A stretch of 64,000 nt of DNA from Pseudonocardia benzenivorans CB1190. Lineage in GTDB: Bacteria > Actinomycetota > Actinomycetes > Mycobacteriales > Pseudonocardiaceae. Of the stretch, positions 11,998 through 20,661 are shown one piece after another. The DNA is taken from NCBI RefSeq assembly GCF_000196675.2, contig NC_015312.1, positions 3,720,001-3,784,000 of the forward strand. The letters run 5' to 3'. Position numbers and translations under genes: made by a program. The notes beneath the pieces were generated by a model, which had not been told where the DNA came from, did no database searches, and saw only the letters and a list, made by a program, of their open reading frames with translations. Within the stretch, counting starts at the first letter, position 1; every line of letters starts with the position of its first letter.

Positions 11998-12552
11998 TCA
12001 GATCCCCGCCTCGAGCAGCAGCCGCGCGGCTTCCTCGGCGACCTCGTCGTCGACGACGACCTCGAAGCGTTTCGGGCTCATGATCGTCACCGACTCGAAG
12101 TCTCGGCGTCCCCTCTGCATCGCGTAGACGATCAGACCGATGATCGCCCCGATGGCGGCTCCGATCACGAGGCCGTAGACGGCGAGCAACAGACTGGCGA
12201 TCAATGGGTCGACCCAGCTGAAGACCCCGAAGATCCATCCGATCAGCGCACCGGGTACGGCACCGCTGGCTGCTCCACGCCACGCAGAACGGGGGTAGTT
12301 CATCCGACCAGTGACCTGCTCGACGGTCTGCAGATCCTGGCCGACGATCGCCACTCGCTCGACGGGGAAGCTCAGGTCGGAAAGCCGGTCAACGGCCCGT
12401 TCGGCCTGCTCGTAGTTGTCGTAGGCAGCGACGGTCCGCCGTGCCCCGTTCCTCGGGCCCGCCGGGCTTCCGGGCGACCACAGTCGTCTGGAGGTGCGCC
12501 CAACCGTGCCGACGGTAGCGCTCGCGGCCTCTCGCGGCTGTTCGGCGGTCAT
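11998..12552 (-). CDS. General stress protein 17M-like membrane protein
   Basis: 184 residues. The N-terminal half carries the GSP17M/YflT-like ferredoxin-like module ([20 protein letters not shown] ... [11 protein letters not shown]). The second half has two hydrophobic, glycine-rich helices (residues about 105 to 150) likely to span the membrane, followed by a short cytoplasmic tail. Function of the family is unknown; members are induced by general stress in Bacillus. Start ATG 12552 is preceded by GGAGGG at good spacing; an upstream in-frame ATG would overlap hsp20. Placement between hsp20 and dnaK is consistent with stress induction. Confidence 0.8.
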   Translation of the reverse strand: MTAEQPREAASATVGTVGRTSRRLWSPGSPAGPRNGARRTVAAYDNYEQAERAVDRLSDLSFPVERVAIVGQDLQTVEQVTGRMNYPRSAWRGAASGAVPGALIGWIFGVFSWVDPLIASLLLAVYGLVIGAAIGAIIGLIVYAMQRGRRDFESVTIMSPKRFEVVVDDEVAEEAARLLLEAGI

Positions 12553-12565
12553 GATTCCCTCCGAC

Positions 12566-13039
12566 TCAGCTGGCCGTCGCTCGGCCGCTCGCCGATGCGC
12601 TCGCGGTTTTGGAACCAGCGCCGTCTTCCGTCGTGCTGCCGGAGCCGAGTGCGACCCGACGGGGCTTGCTCGCTTCACTGACCGGGATCGTCAGCTCCAG
12701 GACGCCGTCGCGTGTATCGGCGGACAAGCGATCCGGGTCGAGGTTGTCGCCGAGGAACAGTTGGCGACTGAACTCACCGTAGGGCCGCTCGTCGATTATC
12801 ACCTCGTCGCCCTCCTGGTGCGCGGGTGCGCGACGTGCACGCACGCTCACGACGTTGCGCTCGACCGTCAGGTCGATGTCGTCAGGAACGACGCCGGGCA
12901 GATCAATGAAGATCTTGAACTCGTCGCCGCGTCGCAGCGCCTCCATCGGCATGCTGCGGAAGGCACGGGTCCCAGCGGAGAGAGTCTGTTCAGCGAGTCG
13001 GTCGAGTTCGCGGAACGGGTCGAATCGCATGAGGGTCAC
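12566..13039 (-). CDS. Small heat shock protein, Hsp20/alpha-crystallin family
   Basis: 157 residues. The alpha-crystallin domain is clear (FKIFIDLPGVVPDDIDLTVE, VVSVRARR, YGEFSRQLFLGDNLD, ADTRDGVLELTIPV). It is an ATP-independent holdase that keeps clients refoldable for DnaK/ClpB. The GTG at 13039 is chosen because GGAGGA sits four bases before it; an ATG four codons upstream or three codons downstream is possible. First gene of the chaperone operon. Confidence 0.92.
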   Translation of the reverse strand: MTLMRFDPFRELDRLAEQTLSAGTRAFRSMPMEALRRGDEFKIFIDLPGVVPDDIDLTVERNVVSVRARRAPAHQEGDEVIIDERPYGEFSRQLFLGDNLDPDRLSADTRDGVLELTIPVSEASKPRRVALGSGSTTEDGAGSKTASASASGRATAS

Positions 13040-13634
13040 GAGTTCCTCCAACCGGATCGGGTCAACAGAGCTCCGCTCACCGTTGCCGCACGCACCGGCC
13101 CGCGCGTCGGTCCGCGGGATGCAACCACGCCGGGCTGCTTTGACTCGGCGGGTCGGTCAACGCTCGGTGACCTGCAGGACTCGCCGTGCCGAGGCGGGCC
13201 ATGCTCGGCTACCTGTCCCCCAGGCTCAGCGTCACTGACGGCTCCGCCGTCGACTCAGTAGCGCAGAAGGGCGTCATAGTCGTCGCACGCCGTGCCGATC
13301 ACGCGGATTCTGCGGACCGTCGTCGTCTGCTGACGGCTGCCACGAGTCCTCGCGGCAGATACGCCGAGAGCGACGACTGCAGTGCTCGTCGATGGTTGGC
13401 GGATCGGCGCACTCCGCGAGCAGCTTCCGCGTCTGTGCAAGTTGATCTCGTCGCCCCGATGGTCATGTCCGACGGAAGTGACGAAGAGCGGGTCCTCGCG
13501 CTCGCCGCCCCTGCGGTCGTCTCGTTGACGAGTGCGGCGGCGTCGGCGGCCTCGTGTGCGCCCAGCTGCGTCGTACGACCTGTATCGCTCGACGGGACCG
13601 TCGACGAGTTGATGCACATGCACGAGGGTGTGAG
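13040..13634. other. Upstream region of the chaperone operon, no confident gene
   Basis: Neither a CIRCE element (TTAGCACTC-N9-GAGTGCTAA) nor a HAIR/HspR element (CTTGAGT-N7-ACTCAAG) is present. A minus-strand frame ends near 13255 with a protein-like tail (RVIGTACDDYDALLRY), which might be the end of a decayed gene, but upstream it cannot be followed in one frame. Otherwise nothing recognisable. Confidence 0.4.
13140..13160. promoter_or_regulatory. Inverted repeat TTGAC-N11-GTCAA upstream of hsp20
   Basis: A perfect 5-base inverted repeat with an 11-base spacer lies about 100 bases upstream of the hsp20 start. It is not a known heat-shock operator. Read on the minus strand the first arm could also serve as a -35 hexamer (TTGACC), but no good -10 follows. 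Weak candidate only. Confidence 0.2.
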
Positions 13635-14066
13635 TCAGCGGCGTGATGTCGGAGAATCCGCACACCTCAGGGACGGATAGGGATCCCCGCACGCCTGTGC
13701 AACACCGGATGGACCTGCGGCCAACAGCCACTCCAAGCCGGTGATCGTCAACTGCCGAACGAGGTCCTCGCGACCACTTCCGGCAAGTTCGAGTTCGATG
13801 CCCCGTTCGCGGCACACCTCCCTCGTCCAGCCGAGGAACGCAAGCCCCGTCGATCCCAGGACGACGACCCGGGAGAGGTCGACGATCAGCCGACTCGGGC
13901 GAAAGGCCAACTGCTCGTGGATCACCGCCTCGAGGTCCCCGCCGGTGAAGCTGTCGATCTCACCGGCGACGTGGACCGTCGTCACCGCATTCCTCCGCCG
14001 GACGGCCACAGCGAATGCGTACTCGTCGTCTTCCGACATCCGGACGCGGCGCCTCTTGTTCACCAT
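13635..14066 (-). CDS. STAS-domain anti-anti-sigma factor
   Basis: 143 residues. A single STAS fold is visible: AVTTVHVAGEIDSFTGGDLE, LIVDLSRVVVLGSTGLAFLG with the serine normally phosphorylated by an RsbW-type kinase, and IELELAGSGREDLVRQLTIT. Such proteins bind anti-sigma factors and free a SigB/SigF-type sigma factor. ATG 14066 follows CGAGGA at normal spacing. No kinase or phosphatase partner is adjacent; the sigma factor at 3.2 kb is a possible distant target. The last 20 residues are unlike the family and may be a read-through tail. Confidence 0.85.
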   Translation of the reverse strand: MVNKRRRVRMSEDDEYAFAVAVRRRNAVTTVHVAGEIDSFTGGDLEAVIHEQLAFRPSRLIVDLSRVVVLGSTGLAFLGWTREVCRERGIELELAGSGREDLVRQLTITGLEWLLAAGPSGVAQACGDPYPSLRCADSPTSRR

Positions 14067-14099
14067 TTGTCCTCGACTTGTCCCGCGGTTCTGATCTGG

Positions 14100-14528
14100 T
14101 CAGGGCAGTATTGCCACGAGGTCCTTGGGCAGACTCGCGCGGACGTCGTTCCACTCACCGACTGTGACGTGGCGGCGCAGTGCCTCGAGGGTCGTGCCGA
14201 CGAGGCGTTCGATCCCATCGGGGAGCTCGAACGGGAAGTCGTCGCGGATCCGCCGCAGGAAGTCGTCACGGTGCATCTTGATCGGAACCTTCGACGGGTC
14301 CCATCCCTCGAAGTAGATGCCGCGGACCAGCAGCGGGAGCTGCGCCGAGAGCTGAGCCGCTTCCTCGACGGTCAGCCGGTCGCGAAGCGTGTGCAGGACG
14401 ACGCGAAGTGCGGCATAGGACTGGTTGCGGCGCTCCTTCGGCCAACTGTAGGACCGCTCGATCTGCTTGAGGATCCCGTTGGTCTTCTTCAGTGTGGAGT
14501 CGAACGCCGGGTATCCCGTGGGGGTCAT
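14100..14528 (-). CDS. DUF2267 family protein
   Basis: 142 residues matching DUF2267: an N-terminal helix then RNQSYAALRVVLHTLRDRL, EAAQLSAQLPLLVRGIYFEGW and DFLRRIRDDFPF, ending with a second partial helical repeat (LEALRRHVTVGEWNDVRASL). The family is small, helical and of unknown function, and in actinobacteria is often found with general-stress genes. It sits 33 bases upstream of the STAS gene on the same strand and may be co-transcribed with it. Confidence 0.85.
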   Translation of the reverse strand: MTPTGYPAFDSTLKKTNGILKQIERSYSWPKERRNQSYAALRVVLHTLRDRLTVEEAAQLSAQLPLLVRGIYFEGWDPSKVPIKMHRDDFLRRIRDDFPFELPDGIERLVGTTLEALRRHVTVGEWNDVRASLPKDLVAILP

Positions 14529-14772
14529 GTCGGTTCACCTACTCCCGTGATATGGACGGCATCCAGTGACCACCGTGACGGGTCCGCCGTCCGCGGGCCT
14601 GCGCCTGCCAGGTGATGGTTCACGGCGCCCTTCGCCCCGCCGGGGCATCAGCCGGACTGTGCCAGGGGGTTGAACAGCACATCGCCGGCCTGCATCGCCG
14701 GGTCGGTGCTCGTGGGAGGCGCGGCTCGCAGAATCCGCGTATCCCACCACCCGAGTTATTGGAGGTGGCACC

Positions 14773-16680
14773 GTGGCGGGCGTCACCGGCTCCCTTCGGA
14801 CCGACATCCCGGCTCGGCTCGACCGGCTGCCGTGGTCGCGATTTCACTGGCGGATCGTGATCGGCCTTGGGGCCGTATGGATCCTCGACGGCCTCGAGGT
14901 CACGATCGTCGGCGCAGTTGCGTCACGCATGATCGAGCCGGGCAGCGGGATCACACTGACAGCCGCCGACATCGGGACAGGCGCGGCGCTCTACGTCGCG
15001 GGCGCATGCATCGGAGCGCTGTTCTTCGGACAACTCACCGATCGGTGGGGGCGCAAGAAGCTCTTCATGATCACCCTTGCCGTCTACCTGGTGGCGACCG
15101 TCGCGACGGCCTTCGCTTTCGAGCCCTGGTTCTTCTTCCTGTGTCGCTTTTTCACCGGGTTCGGCATCGGCGGGGAGTACTCGGCGATCAACTCGGCGAT
15201 CGACGAGCTGATCCCGGCTCGGAACCGCGGGCAGGTGGACCTCACCATCAACGGAAGCTACTGGGTCGGGTCCGGAATCGGCTCTCTGGTCGCGCTGCTG
15301 CTGCTCGACGCGACGTTGTTCGCCCCAAGCCTCGGCTGGCGGTTGGCGTTCGGCCTCGGCTTCATCATCGGCCTGGGGATCCTGCTCGTGCGCAGACACG
15401 TCCCGGAGAGCCCTCGATGGTTGTTGGTTCACGGGCGGGCGCGCGAGGCCGAGCGCATGGTCGAAGGGATCGAACAGGAGATACGAAGAGAAACGGGCGT
15501 CGAGCTGCAGCCGCCTCCCTACGAGATCGCCGTCCGAGTGCGGCAGAACATCCGCTACCGGGATCTTGTCAGGATCGCCTTCCGACGCTATCCCAATCGG
15601 GCGCTCCTGGGTCTTGCGCTGTTCACCGGGCAGGCATTCCTCTACAACGCGGTCGTGTTCGACCTGGGGACTCTGCTGAGCGGAGTCTTCGGGGTCAGCT
15701 CCTCGTCGGTGCCCACGTACATGGTCCTTTTCGCCGCGAGCAACTTCCTCGGTCCCCTGCTGCTGGGCAGGCTCTTCGACACGGTCGGCCGGATCCCGAT
15801 GATCGCGGGGACCTACCTGGGATCGGCGGTGCTGGTCACCGTGCTCGGGGTCCTGCTGGGCGACGGCGGCCTCACCACAATGTCGTTCATGGTGCTGCTC
15901 CTCGCAGCGTTCTTCCTCGCATCGGCCGGCGCCAGCTCCGCCTACCTCACCGTCAGCGAGGTGTTCCCGCTGGAGATCCGCGGACTCGCGATCGCGCTGT
16001 TCTACGCGACCGGCACGGCAGCGGGTGGTATCGCGGGACCGCTGCTGTTCGGCAACTTCATCCACAGCGGCAACCTTCGACTCATCGCATTAGGATTCTT
16101 CATCGGCGCTGCCGCAATGGCTGTCGGCGGGCTGGCAGAACTCGTGCTCGGGGTACGCGCCGAGGGCAAGTCGCTGGAGAACATCGCTACCCCGCTCACA
16201 GCCGAGGAGGCCGAGGCCGACCCGGGTGAGCAGGCCTCCGTGCGGGCAGCTCGCGAGCCGGCCGACGCCACCGAGGACGAGCATCGGGAGGCCCGCGAGC
16301 GCAACGTTCGCGTCACGCGGCGCTCCGGCGAGCGGGCCGCGCAACGGCCCGCTCTGCGGGCGGTTCGCCTCGGCCCCGGTTCGGGGTTCTACTCGCCGGG
16401 TCAGATCGGCACAGCGGGCACGACGAGCCGTTGGGCCGCCGCGTCCGACGAAGCCATGGACCGGGAGATCGCCGAGATCGAGCGAGCGGTCGACAACAAT
16501 GTGCCCATCCGGCGGCGAGCGCTCGCGAGCGCCACAGGCGGCCGTCTCTGGGGACCCGGCCGCTTCCGTCGCGCATTGCGGCAGGCTCTGAGCGAGGGGC
16601 GCGTTCGGCGGTTGTCCGGCGACAGCTACGGTCCCGGCCGGGGGCGCGACAGTGGCCGGCCGGCCGGCGCCGAACGTTAA
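14773..16680 (+). CDS. MFS transporter (sugar/metabolite:H+ symporter-like) with long basic C-terminal tail
   Basis: 635 residues, start GTG after GGAGGTG. Residues 25 to 470 form a 12-helix MFS carrier with the inter-helix 2-3 motif GQLTDRWGRKKLF, the helix 4-5 motif FFTGFGIGGEYSAINSAIDE and ESPRWLL after helix 6, features of sugar porters and metabolite symporters. The substrate is not evident. The tail of about 160 residues after helix 12 is hydrophilic, first acidic/alanine-rich, then arginine-rich (IRRRALASATGGRLWGPGRF), which is unusual for MFS proteins and may contact nucleic acid, lipid or a partner. It could be a fusion to a small separate gene. Confidence 0.85.
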   Translation: MAGVTGSLRTDIPARLDRLPWSRFHWRIVIGLGAVWILDGLEVTIVGAVASRMIEPGSGITLTAADIGTGAALYVAGACIGALFFGQLTDRWGRKKLFMITLAVYLVATVATAFAFEPWFFFLCRFFTGFGIGGEYSAINSAIDELIPARNRGQVDLTINGSYWVGSGIGSLVALLLLDATLFAPSLGWRLAFGLGFIIGLGILLVRRHVPESPRWLLVHGRAREAERMVEGIEQEIRRETGVELQPPPYEIAVRVRQNIRYRDLVRIAFRRYPNRALLGLALFTGQAFLYNAVVFDLGTLLSGVFGVSSSSVPTYMVLFAASNFLGPLLLGRLFDTVGRIPMIAGTYLGSAVLVTVLGVLLGDGGLTTMSFMVLLLAAFFLASAGASSAYLTVSEVFPLEIRGLAIALFYATGTAAGGIAGPLLFGNFIHSGNLRLIALGFFIGAAAMAVGGLAELVLGVRAEGKSLENIATPLTAEEAEADPGEQASVRAAREPADATEDEHREARERNVRVTRRSGERAAQRPALRAVRLGPGSGFYSPGQIGTAGTTSRWAAASDEAMDREIAEIERAVDNNVPIRRRALASATGGRLWGPGRFRRALRQALSEGRVRRLSGDSYGPGRGRDSGRPAGAER

Positions 16681-16734
16681 TCTGGCGGTCGCAGCCGTCC
16701 CGCTGCGCGTGCCGGACGAGCGCGCCGCCTCCCT

Positions 16735-17340
16735 GATCGTCGATGTCGGCACGATCGGACGAGAAACGAGCAGGCACCGCGTCTGCGCCGGGGAACGCAT
16801 CCGGGTCCTCGTCACGCAGGAACGCGATGAGCCGCTCCCGGAATTCGCAGCAGAGGTCCCACGAGATGGGCCGCGTCGGTGCCGACGCGACCGCGCGCAC
16901 CACCGTCGACGACGGCGTGGAGCCGACGACCTGCAGCGCCCCGTCGCACCGGTCCCACAGCAGCAACCACTCGATGATGCGCCGTACTGTGGCGCAACTC
17001 CGACACCGGTGCCCGATGGTCCAGGTGCAGGACGACAGCGCACCGGACCCGGGACTCGGTTGCGCGTCCACATCTCGAACCACGTCGTGATGAAGTGCGC
17101 GGTCAGGAGCATCGGGCTGCGCTCGTCCCACAGCCGAACGACGAGGTGCGTCAGCGCCAGTTCCTCGACCTCTCCCACTCACCCTCGACGACCACCACGT
17201 CATCGACCCGGAGCCAGTCCGACATGGCCGATTCGATGCCCGCCTCGACGTTGCGCAAGGTCGTCCGGGAGGCGAACCCGACAACCGCACCGGCCACGCC
17301 CGCGGAGGCCGGCAACAGAGCAGCACCCGATGCGTCGACC
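16735..17340 (-). pseudogene. Decayed MscS-family mechanosensitive channel
   Basis: Three minus-strand frames together reconstruct the C-terminal two thirds of an MscS-like channel: SAGVAGAVVGFASRTTLRNV (pore helix TM3) with GIESAMSDWLRVDDVVVVEG near 17340-17180, then GEVEELALTHLVVRLWDERS and TAHFITTWFEMWTR near 17178-17060, then LLWDRCDGALQVVGSTPSST, ISWDLCCEFRERLIAFLRDE near 17000-16750. At least two frameshifts separate them, and the first transmembrane helices are missing. Not functional as read. Confidence 0.75.
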
Positions 17341-17396
17341 CGCGGCGACCAGGAGGCGCAGCAACCAGCAGGAACCGTCACCGAAGGAGACCTGAG

Positions 17397-17654
17397 ATGG
17401 ACTGGCGAGATGAGGCCGCGTGCCGCGGCGAGGACCCCGCGCTGTTCTTCCCGGTCGGCAACGCCGGGCCGGCCCTGGCGCAGACCGCGCGGGCCAAGGC
17501 GGTGTGCGCGCGCTGCCCAGTCATCGGGCAATGCCGGGACTGGGCCCGCACCTACGAGGACACCGGTGTGTGGGGCGGCGAGGACGAGCACGAGCGCCGC
17601 GCCGCCCGCGGCCAAGCCCACCGCAGCCGCCGCACCGCCCGACCGGCCGCCTGA
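17397..17654 (+). CDS. WhiB-family iron-sulfur transcriptional regulator
   Basis: 85 residues with the four cluster-binding cysteines at 9, 37, 40 and 46 (C-x27-C-x2-C-x5-C) and the GVWGG turn, followed by an arginine/histidine-rich tail that would contact DNA. WhiB-like proteins bind a redox-sensitive [4Fe-4S] cluster and usually act with the primary sigma factor. Together with the ParB-like gene 97 bases downstream it resembles the control region of actinobacterial plasmids and conjugative elements, where short WhiB proteins are frequent. Confidence 0.85.
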   Translation: MDWRDEAACRGEDPALFFPVGNAGPALAQTARAKAVCARCPVIGQCRDWARTYEDTGVWGGEDEHERRAARGQAHRSRRTARPAA

Positions 17655-17751
17655 GCAGACCACTCCAGGACCCACCCAACCCACCGAGACACCAACCCCA
17701 CCGAGACAACACCTCGACCCAGACCGACCCCGAGACCAGGGAGAACACCTC

Positions 17752-18678
17752 GTGAACACGGACAGGAGCACGGTCGCCCGCACGATCACTGCCCGGAACG
17801 CACGCACGGTCCCGCCGGTGAGTGGACCGCGGGACTTCCCGCGCCAGGCCGCGATGGTGGCGTGTGCCCGGCTGGCGAGGCACCCGCGCACGATCCGCAC
17901 GACACCGACCGATCTCGACGAGCTCGCCGCGTCGATCCGCGCAGAGGGGGTGCTGCAGCCGTTGCTGGTGCACTCACTGTTGGAGCGCCGCGCAGGGGTC
18001 GCCGACCTCGAGGTCATCGACGGGCACCGGCGTCTGGCCGCGGCAGAGATCGCCGGGCTCCGCCGGGTCCCGGTGATCGTGCGCCCGCATCTGACCGACG
18101 ACGACGCGTTGTTCGCCATTCTCGGCTCTGCACTGAAGGCCGACGTCGACGACCAGGACAAGGCGCGGGCGGTCGCCACGCTCAACGAGGAGTTCGACTA
18201 CACCTGGTCGGAGATCGCCGCCCGGCTCCAGCAGCCGCTGGCCACCATCCAGGGCTGGCGCCACCCCCGGCCCCGCTCCCGGCCGGGCGGTGCCGCGAAC
18301 CGCGGGTCAGCCCGGCCCGGGAGCGACGGCACCCGCGCCCCGCGGATCAAGCCGTCGGTCGTGCACGAGATGTGCGCCCGCTGCGACCGCCACGAGCTCA
18401 CCGCCGACCAGGTCATCGAGGCGCTACGAGCGATGCTCGGGGACTGGCACCCGGCTCCGGCCACCACGGCGCACCCCGCGCACACCACGCCACCCCACCC
18501 ACCGCAACCGACCCGACCAGCACCCCGACCAGCCCCCCGAGGCAGCCATGAAGGGCACCACTCACACGATAAGGACGACCAGCGCGAGCACTACGACGAC
18601 GCCGGCGGGAGGACCGCGACGACGACCAGCGAAAGGGGCGCACGATCGATGGGCGGTTCAGTCGTCCGTCCGACCTGA
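17752..18678 (+). CDS. ParB/Srx-domain (ParB-like nuclease domain) protein
   Basis: 308 residues from the GTG at 17752, which follows GGGAGA. Residues 40 to 110 are a ParB N-terminal domain (LDELAASIRAEGVLQPLLVH, LEVIDGHRRLAAAEIAGLRR), followed by a helix-turn-helix-like segment (YTWSEIAARLQQPLATIQGW). The central part has a CxxC-like MCARCDRHELTADQVIEALR segment; the last 90 residues are proline/threonine- then histidine/aspartate-rich and probably disordered. ParB domains bind or process DNA in partition and in mobile elements. No parA is adjacent, which argues for an element-borne regulator rather than chromosome partition. Confidence 0.8.
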   Translation: MNTDRSTVARTITARNARTVPPVSGPRDFPRQAAMVACARLARHPRTIRTTPTDLDELAASIRAEGVLQPLLVHSLLERRAGVADLEVIDGHRRLAAAEIAGLRRVPVIVRPHLTDDDALFAILGSALKADVDDQDKARAVATLNEEFDYTWSEIAARLQQPLATIQGWRHPRPRSRPGGAANRGSARPGSDGTRAPRIKPSVVHEMCARCDRHELTADQVIEALRAMLGDWHPAPATTAHPAHTTPPHPPQPTRPAPRPAPRGSHEGHHSHDKDDQREHYDDAGGRTATTTSERGARSMGGSVVRPT

Positions 18679-18840
18679 CACCCGCAGATGATCACCTGTA
18701 GCCGATCCCCCCGCGCCCGATCACCCTGCACCCGGTCGCTCTGCAACCGATCGGACTGCTGGGTCGGCCGGAGGGGTGCGAGGGCCGATCCGCAACGACC
18801 GCCCGCCATGGCGGGGCGTGCACCTGGGCGGGGCAGGTCG

Positions 18841-19234
18841 ATGCGGGCCGCGCTGGATGCTGCGGCCGCCGGGCTCTACGTGTTCCCGGTGCGACCAGCG
18901 CCGGGGCACGTTGCCCGCGGTCCTGGGGTGATCGAGGACTGGTGGAGCGCGCGGCCATGGAACCTGGGCCTCGCGGTGGGCCGGTCGAACGGTCGGCCGT
19001 GGACCTCGACCCGACCGCAGCACCGAGCCGCCGGCAGAGTTTCCCGGCGCCCGCGGGAACCCCGGATGTACCATCGGCGCGCCCGGCGCCGAACGCGGCC
19101 TGGCACGGACCTACGGCTGCGGTCGACCGCGGAGGAACATCTACCGGCCCGGGATCATCAGCAACCACCTGGATCAGCTACTCGACGCTGACGCGCCGAC
19201 CGCGAAGAGGCTGCGCGGTCTCACCACGACGTAG
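18841..19234 (+). pseudogene. Remnant of bifunctional primase/polymerase (prim-pol) gene
   Basis: The frame starting at 18841 reads ALDAAAAGLYVFPVRPAPGH, then PGVIEDWWSARPWNLGLAVG, the recognisable N-terminus of actinobacterial prim-pol proteins found in plasmids and integrative elements. It then shifts frame (AVDLDPTAAP; TIGAPGAERGLARTYG) and ends in a third frame with NIYRPGIISNHLDQLLDADA and a stop at 19234. The catalytic core is absent. It follows the WhiB and ParB-like genes, consistent with the replication module of a decayed element. Identity of the last segment is uncertain. Confidence 0.55.
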
Positions 19235-19705
19235 ATCAGTCGCACGATCCGCCAGGCGCCAGCGGCAAGGAGGCCGAGGCGCATCGAGTGCCGCAGCGCG
19301 GAGGTGACCGGCCGGGTCACCGGAATCGCCGTGCGCACCACCGACGAGAGCAGGACCAGCGGCCGGTGGCGGCGGCACTGCAGGAGACCGAGCAGTCGGT
19401 TGCTCGTGCGCATCACGACCCGGCTGATCACGAGCCCGGCGAGTTGTCCGACGAAGCGCTCCGGCGGCCACGCGACGACGGTGAAGCAGACGCAGTGTCA
19501 GATCTCTCGGCATTACCGCGCCGTCCCAGCCGGCCCCCACTCGGGGAGGCTCCGGCCGACGTCGCATACCTCCCGTGGGCTCAATGTCCTCGAACGCCGC
19601 TGGCCCTCCCAGGCCCGTGCGCGTAGGGCGCTCGAAGTCGCATGATCCCGTTCGAGTCAAGCAAGGTGTGCATAACCCGCTGCCTCGAGAGGTGTCTCGA
19701 TCGAC
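19235..19705. other. Gene-free stretch after the prim-pol remnant
   Basis: Only short frames with arginine/proline-rich, family-less products occur on both strands. It may contain further debris of the same element; no attachment site repeat or integrase was recognised. Confidence 0.4.
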
Positions 19706-20278
19706 ATGAAGCGATCGTTCGTCGACAGCCCAGAGACGGATCCGTTGGTTCTGGGAACCGGGGCAGTCCGCGCCATTCTCGTCCTTCGCACCGTACTGGC
19801 GGTTGCATTCGGCCTCTTCGCACTATTGTGGCCCGAACTAACGCTCTTGGCGCTGACCATCGCGTTCGGCGTGTACGCGATTCTCGACGGCGTGGCGACA
19901 GTGGTCGACGCGGTCCGCCGCCGGCGGCGGACCCGCTGGTGGCTGGGCCTCCTCGGCGGCCTTGCGAGCGTCGCCGCGGGGGTCATTGCGCTGATCTGGC
20001 CGGGGATCACCGCGGTCGCCCTCGCCGTAGTCGTGGGGATCTGGGCGCTGGTGACAGGCCTGACCGAACTTGCCACAGCGTTTCGGCTGCGGCATGCCGG
20101 TAGTCGCATCTGGCTGCGCGTGCTGGCCGGCGCCCTGTCGGCGGCCGCCGGAGTCCTCATTCTGGTCTGGCCGACCGCAGGCGCGATCGGGCTGACGGTG
20201 ATCGTCGGGGTGTTCGCGTTGGTCTACGGCGCAACACTCGGGGCCGTCGCCGTCACGCTGTGGCTGACGGCGCAATGA
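19706..20278 (+). CDS. HdeD-family acid-resistance-like membrane protein (DUF308)
   Basis: 190 residues with six hydrophobic helices in three repeated pairs (FGLFALLWPELTLLALTIAF; AGVIALIWPGITAVALAVVV; AGVLILVWPTAGAIGLTVIV), the DUF308/HdeD pattern. HdeD contributes to acid tolerance at high cell density in Escherichia coli; the actinobacterial role is unknown. Short cytoplasmic N-terminus and arginine-rich loop after helix 2. Converges with the next gene, 4 bases apart. Confidence 0.85.
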   Translation: MKRSFVDSPETDPLVLGTGAVRAILVLRTVLAVAFGLFALLWPELTLLALTIAFGVYAILDGVATVVDAVRRRRRTRWWLGLLGGLASVAAGVIALIWPGITAVALAVVVGIWALVTGLTELATAFRLRHAGSRIWLRVLAGALSAAAGVLILVWPTAGAIGLTVIVGVFALVYGATLGAVAVTLWLTAQ

Positions 20279-20282
20279 TCGC

Positions 20283-20642
20283 TCATCCGGTGTGCTGGAT
20301 GGCTTCCAGCATGCCGTGCAGGTGGGCGACCGCCAGTTCGATGTCGTAGTACCGCCGCTGCCCGGCGCGGGATTCTGCAGCGAGCAGCCCACACCGGTGG
20401 AGCACCTCGAAGTCCCCGTACGGGAACTTGTAGCGGCTCTTCCGGTCCTCGGCCTGTTCCTCGTCTATCCCGAGGTGCCATCGGGCGTACTCCGCCATCC
20501 CGTGTCGTTCGATGAACTCGTTCTCACGCCGCGCGGAGGGCTGGTGCTCACTCCATGCGTCACGATCGTCGATCACGTAGCTCCCTGCCGTGATCAGCCC
20601 CCGCGCGTGTTCGTAAGCCCTCTTGTTCAGTACGGCAGTCAT
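20283..20642 (-). CDS. Conserved hypothetical protein
   Basis: 119 residues from the ATG at 20642. The sequence is evenly coding throughout, with NKRAYEHARGLITAGSYVID, an EFIERHGMAEYARWHLGIDE core and YKFPYGDFEVLHRCGLLAAE, soluble and helical. I recall similar uncharacterised actinobacterial proteins but no function. The ribosome binding site is weak. It starts 19 bases after the BON gene stop on the same strand and may be co-expressed with it. Confidence 0.65.
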   Translation of the reverse strand: MTAVLNKRAYEHARGLITAGSYVIDDRDAWSEHQPSARRENEFIERHGMAEYARWHLGIDEEQAEDRKSRYKFPYGDFEVLHRCGLLAAESRAGQRRYYDIELAVAHLHGMLEAIQHTG

Positions 20643-20661
20643 CGATTTTCGCGCCGCCCGT

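Noticed and set aside
13040..13260. Possible CIRCE or HAIR heat-shock operators
   Set aside because: Neither consensus is present even with two mismatches by eye.
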